Notes under the pieces: generated by a model | What the model saw: only the letters and a program-made list of their open reading frames with translations | Told to the model about the DNA's origin: nothing | Database searches by the model: none | Made by a program: the position numbers and the translations under genes | Source of the DNA: a virus | IMG/VR virus record: IMGVR_UViG_3300021598_000241 | Span: 3,861-31,761 of that record | Strand: one strand, 5' to 3' | DNA: 27,901 bases | Shown here: in pieces, positions 13,666 through 19,717 of the stretch | Layout: every line of letters begins with the position of its first letter | How positions within the stretch are numbered: position 1 is the first letter of the stretch

Positions 13666-13893
13666 ATGGGCTATACCGTGCTACCCGAATTTGATCGCAA
13701 AGTCTACACTGACCTCAGCAAAGAGGGCCTGGAGGGTCCGTTCGTGTTCCAAACTGGAGCCGTGTTCTACTATGACCCTCGCGAAGGCAAATACTACGAT
13801 CGTAGGACTGATATGTTCATCTCCAACAAAGACATGATGATCCACTACGGTTTGGTAGACGCTGATCACTACAATCCTTTCAAAGAAGTTTGA
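13666..13893 (+). CDS. Hypothetical protein, 75 aa
   Basis: I use the ATG at 13666 (MGYTVLPEFDRKVYTDLSKE), since AAGGAG precedes it by 7 nt; the longer frame from 13561 runs over the previous gene. Contains PFVFQTGAVFYYDPREGKYY then DRRTDMFISNKDMMIHYGL. Beta-rich N-terminal part, function unknown. Confidence 0.75.
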   Translation: MGYTVLPEFDRKVYTDLSKEGLEGPFVFQTGAVFYYDPREGKYYDRRTDMFISNKDMMIHYGLVDADHYNPFKEV

Positions 13894-13904
13894 ACAAATA
13901 GAGG

Positions 13905-13933
13905 TTGACCTAGAGTTCAATCTTTGCTATAAT
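13905..13933 (+). promoter_or_regulatory. Sigma-70 promoter
   Basis: TTGACC at 13905, 17-bp spacer, TATAAT at 13928, followed by TAACACATG. The predicted +1 matches an in-frame ATG at 13940. Confidence 0.85.
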
Positions 13934-13963
13934 TAACACATGAAACAACAAATAGGAGTAGCT

Positions 13964-14407
13964 ATGGAAAACACTTATTGGAATGGTCAGGGCAAGTTTC
14001 AAGCAGGATACAATGAGCTGATCAAGCTGATGCCTCCATCGGGCCGGGCAGACACAGTGGCTGGTGAAATGATTCGAGCAGTGAGCCGCTTGGGCTATGA
14101 CTTCTACAACAACGGTATGGGCAACAACACCTCTGGTGCTGTGAACTTCCTGCGTGACAAGAGTGCCATTGACCCTGAGACCTATGCTACAATCTACGAA
14201 TACACCCGAGGCCAACTGTATCGTGGACGCTACAACGGCGACAGCCTGCAACAGGCTATTGAACGGGCCACGGACATGACAGTGGAGATGATCACTCGAA
14301 ATCCTGTGTTGATCACCCTCGCCAACACCCAAGATATGTTCGACTTCGAAGATGCTGAAGAGCATTACGAATACGACGAAGACTACGACGAAGAAGAATT
14401 TCGGTAA
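13964..14407 (+). CDS. Conserved hypothetical protein, 147 aa
   Basis: AGGAG lies 6 nt before ATG 13964 (MENTYWNGQGKFQAGYNELI); the in-frame ATG at 13940 could add eight residues as a leaderless start. Helical core with MPPSGRADTVAGEMIRAVSR, LGYDFYNNGMGNNTSGAVNF and ETYATIYEYTRGQLYRGRYN, and an acidic Tyr-rich tail (HYEYDEDYDEEEFR). A recurring phage family without known function, to my memory. Confidence 0.8.
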   Translation: MENTYWNGQGKFQAGYNELIKLMPPSGRADTVAGEMIRAVSRLGYDFYNNGMGNNTSGAVNFLRDKSAIDPETYATIYEYTRGQLYRGRYNGDSLQQAIERATDMTVEMITRNPVLITLANTQDMFDFEDAEEHYEYDEDYDEEEFR

Positions 14408-14415
14408 AATACAGG

Positions 14416-14444
14416 TTGACAGAGCCTGTGCTTTGTCATATAAT
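14416..14444 (+). promoter_or_regulatory. Sigma-70 promoter
   Basis: TTGACA at 14416, 17-bp spacer, TATAAT at 14439. It drives the 14472-15667 operon. Confidence 0.88.
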
Positions 14445-14471
14445 ATACACAACGCAACTAAGGAGTATCTC

Positions 14472-14963
14472 ATGAACTGTTCACCCACACTTACCGCAGA
14501 AGAGTTTAAGACTGTCCACAACGCCCTTTGGGAATTGGATTGTGTGACCCAACAACTTGAAGATGTTCTCAAGCCTGAACTGTATGTTAAACTGGCCCAT
14601 GCTGCCAGCACTATCCGACAGGGCCTCACAGGCGCTTACGAGCAGGACAATAGTGCTTTCGATCGCAAGAATGATCACTTCACTGCCGTGCAGAGCCAAG
14701 AACAGTTTAGGTCTATTTGGAGCCTCTATGAGATTGATGATCTTGACGCAGAGCATCCTTACCCTGCAGACAGTGTGGTAATGTATAGTCAGCATTGGGG
14801 TGAAAAGGGTCCTGTGCATTGTGCAGTATATGGTAAGACCTGGCGTGATCTATATCGTGCCGCTGACAACTGTATCAAACTCAGCGGAGACCAGCATCAT
14901 GTGTTTATTGAGTCGTTCACTCTAAAAAACGGCAACGAACTTAACCTTTCAACTGGGAGCTAA
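14472..14963 (+). CDS. Hypothetical protein, 163 aa
   Basis: I use the ATG at 14472 (MNCSPTLTAEEFKTVHNALW) with AAGGAG 7 nt upstream. N-terminal helices (DVLKPELYVKLAHAASTIRQ) are followed by a mixed C-terminal part (YGKTWRDLYRAADNCIKLSG, HHVFIESFTLKNGNELNL). Family unknown. First gene of a four-gene operon. Confidence 0.78.
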   Translation: MNCSPTLTAEEFKTVHNALWELDCVTQQLEDVLKPELYVKLAHAASTIRQGLTGAYEQDNSAFDRKNDHFTAVQSQEQFRSIWSLYEIDDLDAEHPYPADSVVMYSQHWGEKGPVHCAVYGKTWRDLYRAADNCIKLSGDQHHVFIESFTLKNGNELNLSTGS

Positions 14964-14965
14964 TT

Positions 14966-15181
14966 ATGGGTATGGAAAAACGAGTATTGAACGAGCTGGA
15001 CGAAGAATTGAATGTGCAGGATGTGTATTTTGCCTATGGCAATCTTCATGTGCTGAACGGATACGATCTTAAAAGTGTGGTGGGCTATATGCTGGTCAAC
15101 TACCCTGACGTCAAGGTTATTCTTGACGAAGAAGACTATCAAATTGAAGCGTTCAATCCATACGATACGGTGAACAGCTAA
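14966..15181 (+). CDS. Hypothetical acidic protein, 71 aa
   Basis: MGMEKRVLNELDEELNVQDV, LKSVVGYMLVNYPDVKVILD. GGGAG lies 7 nt before the ATG at 14966; a second ATG two codons later is possible. Negatively charged, alpha/beta pattern, function unknown. Confidence 0.72.
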   Translation: MGMEKRVLNELDEELNVQDVYFAYGNLHVLNGYDLKSVVGYMLVNYPDVKVILDEEDYQIEAFNPYDTVNS

Positions 15182-15182
15182 C

Positions 15183-15392
15183 ATGAAACTCACAGGTCTA
15201 GCAGTGATCCTAGTGGACCTATGCCTACTACCAGGGTGTGGCACCACTGGCAAGAACTCTATCCAAACAGTTAATCTGATACGGGGCCTTGACTCAGGCA
15301 GCTACAGTGGCCCGGGTCTCAATGAGCGTGTGATCAACTGCTTTGTGGCCACTGTGGACACCAACAATCGCGGGGGCCCATGCAGTCGTTAA
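15183..15392 (+). CDS. Putative small lipoprotein, 69 aa
   Basis: Begins MKLTGLAVILVDLCLLPGCG: a signal peptide whose LPGC looks like a lipobox (Cys19), followed by TTGKNSIQTVNLIRGLDSGS and two further cysteines. The Asp inside the hydrophobic core is a weak point. The start is 1 bp after the previous stop, and the 3' end overlaps the next gene by 13 bp. Third putative lipoprotein in the window; role unknown. Confidence 0.62.
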   Translation: MKLTGLAVILVDLCLLPGCGTTGKNSIQTVNLIRGLDSGSYSGPGLNERVINCFVATVDTNNRGGPCSR

Positions 15393-15667
15393 GGGCTACC
15401 CTAGAGTGGATTCGAGCAGACTATCGCACCAACCCCCTACGCTTCTGCATAGAGGCCTGGGCTTGGGCATTCAGTATTGGTGCGGCTGTGCTGTTCGCCG
15501 CAACTGTGCCCAATTTACCCTATGTGCCCTACTTGATCATCACTGTGACAAACTGTGCTCTTTATGCTTGGGCTAGTTGGAGCAGGGGATCATTTGGGCT
15601 CTTGGCCAATTATCTGCTTCTAACCACAATTGATACCATTGCGTTGATTCGAGCAGTCCTAGCCTAA
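15380..15667 (+). CDS. Three-span membrane protein, 95 aa
   Basis: MQSLRATLEWIRADYRTNPL, then membrane helices at about residues 24-44, 48-66 and 72-92, with the end NYLLLTTIDTIALIRAVLA. The layout (three spans under 100 aa, a conserved Asn in the last span) resembles the 72-73-aa membrane proteins at 20507 and 27270, although sequence similarity is low. Small three-helix transporters such as SemiSWEET share this size, but I see no PQ motif. Function unknown. Confidence 0.68.
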   Translation: MQSLRATLEWIRADYRTNPLRFCIEAWAWAFSIGAAVLFAATVPNLPYVPYLIITVTNCALYAWASWSRGSFGLLANYLLLTTIDTIALIRAVLA

Positions 15668-15683
15668 ATTGGCTAGATCAAGG

Positions 15684-15712
15684 TTGACACTCCCTGGGTG
15701 GGATGTTATACT
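15684..15712 (+). promoter_or_regulatory. Sigma-70 promoter (Api92-like gene)
   Basis: TTGACA at 15684, 17-bp spacer, TATACT at 15707. A perfect hairpin follows at 15726-15745. Confidence 0.85.
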
Positions 15713-15725
15713 GTATACACAGTAA

Positions 15726-15745
15726 GGAACAAGGGGGCTTGTTCC
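15726..15745 (+). promoter_or_regulatory. 5'-leader hairpin
   Basis: GGAACAAG-GGGG-CTTGTTCC: a perfect 8-bp stem with a GGGG loop, starting about 7 nt after the predicted +1. It may protect the mRNA 5' end or bind a regulator. Confidence 0.65.
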
Positions 15746-15777
15746 ACTGCAACTAAACAAGGAAAGAGGGTAACACT

Positions 15778-16401
15778 ATGCCAAATTGGTGCAACAACAA
15801 CGTCACAATCAGTCACACAGACCCAACCAAAATAGAGGCTCTTGCAGCCGCTGTGCGTGAGGGCAAGTTCTGCAATTTCGTAAAGCCAGTGCCAGCGAGC
15901 CTGCACATCGTAGCAGGACGAGTTGGGGATGACAACGATCCTGAGCAGATCAAACTGCATGAACAAACCATGAACAATCTTAGCGTCTACGGCTATGCTA
16001 CATGGTATGACTTCTGTGTGAACGAATGGGGCACCAAGTGGGATGTAGACTCTTACGAAGGGGAGAATACCCAGGTGGAGAACGGTGTGCTAGAGTTTGG
16101 CTTTGACTCAGCTTGGAGCCCTCCTGTGTTCGTGTATGAAGCATTGGTAGATCAGGGATATGCTGTGATCGCATACTACAACGAACCCGGTATGGGCTTT
16201 GTGGGCAAGTGGGACAATGGTGTAGATGATTGCGTTGAATACCACGGCCAAACCAGTGACACTGTGCGTGATTACATTGGTGAAGAACTGGACGATATGT
16301 ATGCCATCTCAGAGACCATGGCAGAATACGAAGACTTTGAAAATCAAGAGATTGACCTCGATGGGGGAGCAAGTGCAACCAATGAACAAGTCAAGGATTA
16401 A
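15778..16401 (+). CDS. Api92/YubB-like ferredoxin-fold protein, 207 aa
   Basis: Opens MPNWCNNNVTISHTDPTKIE, the hallmark 'MPNWC.N...I.G' start of a phage/plasmid family containing a ferredoxin-like YubB/Api92 domain. The W-rich centre fits it too (YDFCVNEWGTKWDVDSYEGE, FGFDSAWSPPVFVYEALVDQ), as does YAVIAYYNEPGMGFVGKWDN. The biochemical role of the family is not established to my knowledge; these genes are usually in early accessory regions. GAGGG lies 7 nt before the ATG. The C-terminal 35 residues are acidic. Confidence 0.82.
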   Translation: MPNWCNNNVTISHTDPTKIEALAAAVREGKFCNFVKPVPASLHIVAGRVGDDNDPEQIKLHEQTMNNLSVYGYATWYDFCVNEWGTKWDVDSYEGENTQVENGVLEFGFDSAWSPPVFVYEALVDQGYAVIAYYNEPGMGFVGKWDNGVDDCVEYHGQTSDTVRDYIGEELDDMYAISETMAEYEDFENQEIDLDGGASATNEQVKD

Positions 16402-16405
16402 GCTG

Positions 16406-16600
16406 ATGCCCGGAACATTCGAACTCGCAGCCATTCTGCGTGTGCAGGGCTTTCTCTCAGCCTACGACACAGATCAACCCGCAGAAATCCTAGCTGACAT
16501 CATGCACTACTGCAACTCTGCAGGCATCAACTTCCTAGGACAGGTTCACCTAGCAGAAAGCTATGTAGTAGAAGAGCTCAGTGCAGACTCAGAGGCCTAG
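16406..16600 (+). CDS. Hypothetical protein, 64 aa
   Basis: I prefer the ATG at 16406 (MPGTFELAAILRVQGFLSAY), because AAGGA lies 8 nt upstream and it starts 4 bp after the previous stop; the in-frame ATG at 16382 is the alternative. Mostly helical with acidic ends (DQPAEILADIMHYCNSAGIN, SYVVEELSADSEA). Co-transcribed with the Api92-like gene. Function unknown. Confidence 0.68.
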   Translation: MPGTFELAAILRVQGFLSAYDTDQPAEILADIMHYCNSAGINFLGQVHLAESYVVEELSADSEA

Positions 16601-16607
16601 TCAAAAG

Positions 16608-16615
16608 TGTAAATA
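16608..16615 (+). promoter_or_regulatory. Late-type promoter-like motif TGTAAATA
   Basis: TGTAAATA upstream of the 105-aa gene, which lacks a TTGACA promoter. It resembles TATAAATA at 22222-22229 (both are followed by CT). Pattern only. Confidence 0.3.
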
Positions 16616-16616
16616 C

Positions 16617-16643
16617 TGGGAAGGCAGAAATTAAGCCTTCCCA
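16617..16643 (+). promoter_or_regulatory. 5'-leader hairpin
   Basis: TGGGAAGGC pairs with GCCTTCCCA around a 9-nt loop (9-bp stem). It is not followed by a T tract, so it is a leader or processing hairpin, 17 nt before the ATG of the acidic 105-aa protein. Confidence 0.6.
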
Positions 16644-16659
16644 ACTCAAAGGTATTAGC

Positions 16660-16977
16660 ATGGATGACCAGGACGATGACGAATTTGAAGGCACAGATGA
16701 TGTTGTGCCTGTATACACAGTTGATGAAGAAACCAGAAGTATCATAGAAGCGGCACTGAACTGCATGGTCAGCCTTTCCGAAGCACAGATCTCAGAAGAA
16801 GCGGCACAGAGTGTCCTAGCCCTCGCAGACGATCTAGCCATTAGATTCAATATAAATCGCATTGAAGTAGAGCAAGAAGTGCATACAGAGGACGGTGTTG
16901 ATGAAGTGATCTACCGTCCCAAGAACAGCATTTTCAAGAGCAAGCTACTGGACGATGACGACCCCGAAGCCCAGTAG
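16660..16977 (+). CDS. Acidic hypothetical protein, 105 aa
   Basis: MDDQDDDEFEGTDDVVPVYT at the N-terminus, a helical centre (EAQISEEAAQSVLALADDLA) and an acidic end (SKLLDDDDPEAQ). The high Asp/Glu content could reflect DNA mimicry, a known phage anti-defence strategy, but nothing in the fold proves it. AAAGG ribosome-binding site. The 3' end overlaps the next gene by 23 bp. Confidence 0.75.
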   Translation: MDDQDDDEFEGTDDVVPVYTVDEETRSIIEAALNCMVSLSEAQISEEAAQSVLALADDLAIRFNINRIEVEQEVHTEDGVDEVIYRPKNSIFKSKLLDDDDPEAQ

Positions 16978-17440
16978 TCTTTGGAAAGGACAGCTACGAG
17001 TCGCCAGCACCGCTGTGCAGGATTATGCACATCTTGTAGCGAATTCAATACCTCCTGAAGACTCAGAGCGTTTTGCTCGCAAAATGATCTACTGGCTGAC
17101 CCACGAGCCCCTGCATCCCATTATACTCACAGCAGAACCCGAAGGGATACTCACTATAGCACGAGGACAGAGCAGATTCCTAGCCGCTGTGATTCTGGGC
17201 AAAAGTTGGCCCTGTAGAGTGTTTGCTTATCACAAGCCCAACTCAGATCCCAGCAGTTGGTTAGAGCAGATACTGACCAAAACCAAGCAGTGTACGGTCA
17301 GAGCTAAACTGCCCGAAGACCCACAGGATCCTATACTGGGATTCAAACTTGCACTGAATCAAATAGCTCTGCCCTCACGGTTGCCCACTAACTACGCAGA
17401 GTGGTGCGAATTTCTGGACAGAGCAAGGTTAGCCCTCTAA
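16955..17440 (+). CDS. Hypothetical protein, 161 aa, weak ParB-N-like pattern
   Basis: MTTPKPSSLWKGQLRVASTA, then HPIILTAEPEGILTIARGQS followed by RFLAAVILGKSWPCRVFAY. The last stretch resembles the strand-helix 'G..R..AA..LG...V.V' of the ParB/sulfiredoxin nuclease fold, and the C-terminus has NYAEWCEFLDRARLAL. This is a suggestion, not a firm assignment. No good ribosome-binding site; it overlaps the acidic gene by 23 bp, so expression is probably coupled to it. Confidence 0.65.
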   Translation: MTTPKPSSLWKGQLRVASTAVQDYAHLVANSIPPEDSERFARKMIYWLTHEPLHPIILTAEPEGILTIARGQSRFLAAVILGKSWPCRVFAYHKPNSDPSSWLEQILTKTKQCTVRAKLPEDPQDPILGFKLALNQIALPSRLPTNYAEWCEFLDRARLAL

Positions 17441-17483
17441 TCCGCAGAGCGGTGCAAAAAAAATTTAACACCCAGTTAGGATT

Positions 17484-17732
17484 CTAAGCGGCATTGAGCA
17501 GATAGTAGGGTTTACCAATCGCACTAACCCACGAACTAAACTGTAGCAAGAACAAGCTACGCACAGGTGTATCCTCTAGCTCTATGACCCATCCTGTGTT
17601 ACTGAGACTGATACGAGTTCTATACATGGGCACACTACGACCCTCAAACTGACACCACAGCCACATACGATTGATATGATCGTAGTTGGTGGTTTGAACT
17701 AGATAGTATTCAACTGCCCTGATATTAGCCAT
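17484..17732 (-). CDS. Hypothetical protein on the minus strand, 82 aa
   Basis: One of very few minus-strand genes in the right part. MANIRAVEYYLVQTTNYDHI, NRMWLWCQFEGRSVPMYRTR and RSLFLLQFSSWVSAIGKPYY give a beta-rich, aromatic protein. The start lies after a short direct repeat GGGCAAATGGGCAAATGG, where AAGGG can serve as ribosome-binding site. It is convergent with the gene ending at 17440 and divergent from the gene at 17899, with an inverted repeat and paired GGCCCCGCTGT repeats between. Function unknown. Confidence 0.6.
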   Translation of the reverse strand: MANIRAVEYYLVQTTNYDHINRMWLWCQFEGRSVPMYRTRISLSNTGWVIELEDTPVRSLFLLQFSSWVSAIGKPYYLLNAA

Positions 17733-17770
17733 TTGCCCATTTGCCCTTGTGCAATAGTATATATCGAATC

Positions 17771-17786
17771 TATGCTATAAAGCATA
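17771..17786. promoter_or_regulatory. Inverted repeat TATGCT-N4-AGCATA
   Basis: A perfect 6-bp inverted repeat with a 4-bp spacer in the divergent intergenic region between the genes at 17732 and 17899. A plausible operator for a dimeric regulator. Confidence 0.45.
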
Positions 17787-17796
17787 CGCACCTACT

Positions 17797-17807
17797 GGCC
17801 CCGCTGT
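17797..17807 (+). repeat. GGCCCCGCTGT repeat, copy 3
   Basis: Exact copy of the 11-mer seen at 5955 and 5989, again between divergent genes. Confidence 0.7.
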
Positions 17808-17846
17808 AAGCATATTGGACACACGCACTAGAACACTTATAGTATA

Positions 17847-17857
17847 GGCCCCGCTGT
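17847..17857 (+). repeat. GGCCCCGCTGT repeat, copy 4
   Basis: Fourth exact copy, 50 bp from copy 3 and 40 bp before TTAAATA at 17887. It shares ATAGGCCCCGCTGT with copy 2. Confidence 0.7.
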
Positions 17858-17885
17858 AGGGTTCTAGGCATTCTAGGTGCAGAGT

Positions 17886-17893
17886 CTTAAATA
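17886..17893 (+). promoter_or_regulatory. Late-type promoter-like motif CTTAAATA
   Basis: Same 8-mer as at 6015-6022, also downstream of a GGCCCCGCTGT pair; the ATG follows 5 nt later. Confidence 0.45.
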
Positions 17894-17898
17894 AGTGT

Positions 17899-18111
17899 AT
17901 GAGCAAGCAAGAACACAACAAGGCGAGTATTGAACTGGTGACTGCACTACTGCGTCTAGCGCCTAGTAGATACACCACTGAAAAGGGTCGTTGGGTATGG
18001 GTGGCAGGCAGGTTAGCTTCAATGATTATACGCTGGAGCAGACTGGACATGACTGTGCGTCAAGAAGTTGAGGGACTACTTAGAGATAGTAGGAGACGGG
18101 GCAGTGAGTAA
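17899..18111 (+). CDS. Hypothetical basic protein, 70 aa
   Basis: MSKQEHNKASIELVTALLRL, then VWVAGRLASMIIRWSRLDMT and a basic end LLRDSRRRGSE. Mostly helical. No ribosome-binding site; the ATG directly follows TTAAATAAGTGT, as for the 6027 gene, which has the same upstream repeat pair. The two may therefore share a regulator. Function unknown. Confidence 0.6.
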   Translation: MSKQEHNKASIELVTALLRLAPSRYTTEKGRWVWVAGRLASMIIRWSRLDMTVRQEVEGLLRDSRRRGSE

Positions 18112-18331
18112 CGGAATGGTAGATGAAATGGTAAATGAAATGGTAAAAGTATTTGAACTATGCCTCTCGTCACCTCGACCTTGCCAATCTTTTCCACGCT
18201 TGTAGAGGCCGATTTGCGTCCTTGATCAGACGGTTCTAATACACCACCTCACCATAGGACCACCATTGTAGACGGTTTTTAACGCCCTGCAACCGGCCTT
18301 AAATGGTGGTTCTACTCTGACTCTACTGTGA

Positions 18332-18386
18332 AGTCTACTATAGACTAAGCTGTGATCACACTGTGTGACTCTACTATACTGTATAG
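18332..18386. repeat. Cluster of short perfect palindromes
   Basis: AGTCTA-CTA-TAGACT (18332-18346), TGTGATCACA (18351-18360), CACAC-T-GTGTG (18357-18367) and CTATAC-T-GTATAG (18374-18386) lie back to back, about 70 bp before the DnaA-box array. They could be binding sites for an initiator or repressor, or hairpins in a transcript. Confidence 0.6.
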
Positions 18387-18458
18387 ACCTAGACCACTAT
18401 TAACCCTAGTGTCAACCAGGTCTTTCTTTTTTGTGGCTTTTATGCAACGGATTTGCCC

Positions 18459-18552
18459 TGTGGATAAGCTGTGGATAAGCTGTGGATAACTTTGGCCCGT
18501 GCTTGTGGATAAGCTGTGGATAACTTTGACATTGTGGATAACCTGTGGATAA
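18459..18552 (-). other. Array of seven DnaA boxes (TTATCCACA): candidate origin or DnaA-binding locus
   Basis: TGTGGATAA (the complement of the consensus DnaA box TTATCCACA) occurs at 18459, 18470, 18481, 18504, 18515, 18533 and 18544, all in one orientation. Start-to-start distances are 11, 11, 23, 11, 18 and 11 bp, so boxes lie on nearly the same helix face. In bacteria and plasmids such arrays bind the host initiator DnaA. A T-rich tract (18420-18442) next to it could be an unwinding element. Either a replication origin or a site that titrates DnaA is possible. Confidence 0.8.
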
Positions 18553-18606
18553 CCTGGGGTCTCGCGCCTGCCCCTGTTCGTTCGGATTCGGTCCTAAACC
18601 GCCGCC

Positions 18607-18625
18607 CACCCTCCACGTCCACCCC
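18607..18625 (-). repeat. 19-nt repeat CACCCTCCACGTCCACCCC, copy 1
   Basis: Identical to 26215-26233. In both places it lies downstream of a minus-strand sigma-70 promoter, so it would be transcribed as GGGGTGGACGTGGAGGGTG. Confidence 0.75.
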
Positions 18626-18690
18626 GGAATTGTAGTCCTTCGACGCTATGCAGGGGTCTTCTTGTTGTGCCTTGCCCTTACTGTTCTTAC

Positions 18691-18719
18691 AGTATAACGC
18701 CTTTTGGCTTTTGAGTCAA
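18691..18719 (-). promoter_or_regulatory. Minus-strand sigma-70 promoter
   Basis: Read on the minus strand: TTGACT (18719-18714), 17-bp spacer, TATACT (18696-18691). It points left, away from the 18820 gene, through the 19-nt repeat and towards the DnaA boxes. No convincing protein gene lies downstream; a small RNA or priming transcript is possible. Confidence 0.7.
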
Positions 18720-18746
18720 CCGTTTTTTGGTGTCCAGGTCCAGTGT

Positions 18747-18770
18747 AGGGTCTTTATATTTTGGTTGACA
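18747..18770 (+). repeat. Repeated promoter-upstream block, copy 1
   Basis: A 24-nt block beginning AGGGTCTTTATATTTTGG and ending in the -35 box is identical to 19101-19124. The shorter AGGGTCTTT also precedes the promoters at 26330 and 26887. Confidence 0.75.
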
Positions 18771-18793
18771 TGAGGGGCACTTTGCGCTATAAT
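18765..18793 (+). promoter_or_regulatory. Sigma-70 promoter
   Basis: TTGACA at 18765, 17-bp spacer, TATAAT at 18788. Confidence 0.88.
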
Positions 18794-18819
18794 TAACACT
18801 TCGGAACAAAGGAAACACA

Positions 18820-19080
18820 ATGCAAGCACTACGCAAAAGCCCAATCAAATTTACATTTAATAATGTACAGTATAAGGTCCCTGTTAATAACTTTGTCCCC
18901 GCAAAAGGTTATGTTAATGTGTTAGCTATTAGTCCTAGTATAGTAGACGAAAATACAGATAACCCTGCTATTAGAATATTTGTACAATGTAATAAAAACA
19001 GCCAACAAAATGGTCGTCAATATGCTTTGTTTTATAATATTAATAAACGTCAATTTGACGGACATTTTACAGTAAACTAA
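18820..19080 (+). CDS. Hypothetical protein, 86 aa
   Basis: MQALRKSPIKFTFNNVQYKV, NVLAISPSIVDENTDNPAIR, QYALFYNINKRQFDGHFTVN: an all-beta pattern. AAAGGAA ribosome-binding site. Its codons are clearly more AT-rich than those of its neighbours, suggesting separate origin. A single-gene cassette. Function unknown. Confidence 0.75.
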   Translation: MQALRKSPIKFTFNNVQYKVPVNNFVPAKGYVNVLAISPSIVDENTDNPAIRIFVQCNKNSQQNGRQYALFYNINKRQFDGHFTVN

Positions 19081-19100
19081 ACAATAGCCCTTCGCAACGG

Positions 19101-19124
19101 AGGGTCTTTATATTTTGGTTGACA
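19101..19124 (+). repeat. Repeated promoter-upstream block, copy 2
   Basis: Identical 24-nt copy of 18747-18770, ending in the -35 box of the next promoter. Confidence 0.75.
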
Positions 19125-19147
19125 GTTTGGGCTAGAGGTAGTATACT
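19119..19147 (+). promoter_or_regulatory. Sigma-70 promoter
   Basis: TTGACA at 19119, 17-bp spacer, TATACT at 19142. Confidence 0.88.
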
Positions 19148-19170
19148 GTAAACACTAAGGAGAGCAAGCT

Positions 19171-19431
19171 ATGACGCAGAAGACATTCAGATTTGTAGGG
19201 GTCAGTACACTGAACGGTGTGACTGCTGTGCGCTATGCTAACGAGAAGGGCCGTGCTCGTGTACTAGAGCGCAACGGACACTTGGATGTGGTGCTAGTAG
19301 ACGCAGAGGAAGCACTACACCAGATGGACTTGGTGGACCTGCTGTTGACCCGTGCAGAGGCGGGGGAGTTTGATACACCTGCGGTTGAGGCTATAGGTGC
19401 AGAAGCGCGGCGCTTGGGCTTTGTAGTATAA
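19171..19431 (+). CDS. Hypothetical protein, 86 aa (paralog of the 21811 gene)
   Basis: MTQKTFRFVGVSTLNGVTAV, RYANEKGRARVLERNGHLDV. The N-terminal half shares GVST..GVT.VR.AN......L..N.H with the 113-aa protein at 21811; the rest is helical (EEALHQMDLVDLLLTRAEAG). The two probably arose by duplication. A recurring early-region phage protein of unknown role. AAGGAG ribosome-binding site. Confidence 0.8.
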   Translation: MTQKTFRFVGVSTLNGVTAVRYANEKGRARVLERNGHLDVVLVDAEEALHQMDLVDLLLTRAEAGEFDTPAVEAIGAEARRLGFVV

Positions 19432-19455
19432 CCTTACAGGGCACAGGGCTTTTGG

Positions 19456-19484
19456 TTGACAGTTTGGATTTGTCGTGCTATAAT
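19456..19484 (+). promoter_or_regulatory. Sigma-70 promoter
   Basis: TTGACA at 19456, 17-bp spacer, TATAAT at 19479. The start of the spacer (GTTTGG) repeats that of the promoter at 19119. Confidence 0.88.
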
Positions 19485-19514
19485 ATAGGTACAGTAAATA
19501 ACAAGGAGTTAAAA

Positions 19515-19712
19515 ATGACTACATTAAAAGATAAGTTAGGCCGTACTGTAACAGTGGGTGACCGGATAGCGTATGCTTCCTTTCACAACCTAGGAATGAC
19601 GATTGGTACTATCACTAAGCTAGGCCGTCTCCGCGCCGAAGTAATTGCAGAAGATACTAGTTTTAGCGATCGGTCAGAATCTTTACTCACCACTGAATTG
19701 ATCAAGATTTAA
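19515..19712 (+). CDS. Small SH3-like hypothetical protein, 65 aa
   Basis: I use the ATG at 19515 (MTTLKDKLGRTVTVGDRIAY) with AAGGAG 7 nt upstream; the longer frame begins inside the promoter. A beta-barrel-like pattern (VGDRIAYASFHNLGMTIGTI, KLGRLRAEVIAE) suggests a small SH3/KOW-type fold. Function unknown. Confidence 0.75.
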   Translation: MTTLKDKLGRTVTVGDRIAYASFHNLGMTIGTITKLGRLRAEVIAEDTSFSDRSESLLTTELIKI

Positions 19713-19717
19713 AACGG

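Larger units (their letters stand above)
18112..18819. other. Gene-free region with candidate replication origin
   Basis: A 708-bp stretch without a convincing gene, in a genome otherwise packed with genes. In order it holds an AATGG-rich start (18115-18155); an imperfectly structured part with inverted repeats AGGCCG/CGGCCT (18206/18294) and ACCACCATT/AATGGTGGT (18259/18302); a cluster of palindromes (18332-18386); a T-rich tract (18420-18442); seven DnaA-box-like sequences (18459-18552); a 19-nt repeat shared with 26215; a minus-strand promoter (18691-18719); and the plus-strand promoter of the next gene. Minus-strand ORFs across the DnaA boxes only translate the repeats. Confidence 0.7.

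Noticed and set aside
13910-14629. 239-aa minus-strand ORF
   Set aside because: Despite its length it lies opposite two well-supported genes with promoters and ribosome-binding sites, and its translation (rich in Cys, Val, Phe) has no family pattern.
15998-16378. 126-aa minus-strand ORF rich in His, Pro and Ser
   Set aside because: Antisense shadow of the Api92-like gene with low-complexity composition.
18116-18205. 29-codon plus-strand frame starting MVDEMVNEMVKVFE
   Set aside because: It is built on a GAAATGGTAA repeat, has no promoter of its own and only a poorly placed ribosome-binding site; it could be real but is not supported.
18412-18622. Minus-strand ORFs of 60-65 aa across the DnaA-box array
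   Set aside because: They only translate the TTATCCACA repeats (STAYPQ, LSTAYPQ) and lack ribosome-binding sites; the DNA-level repeat explains them.
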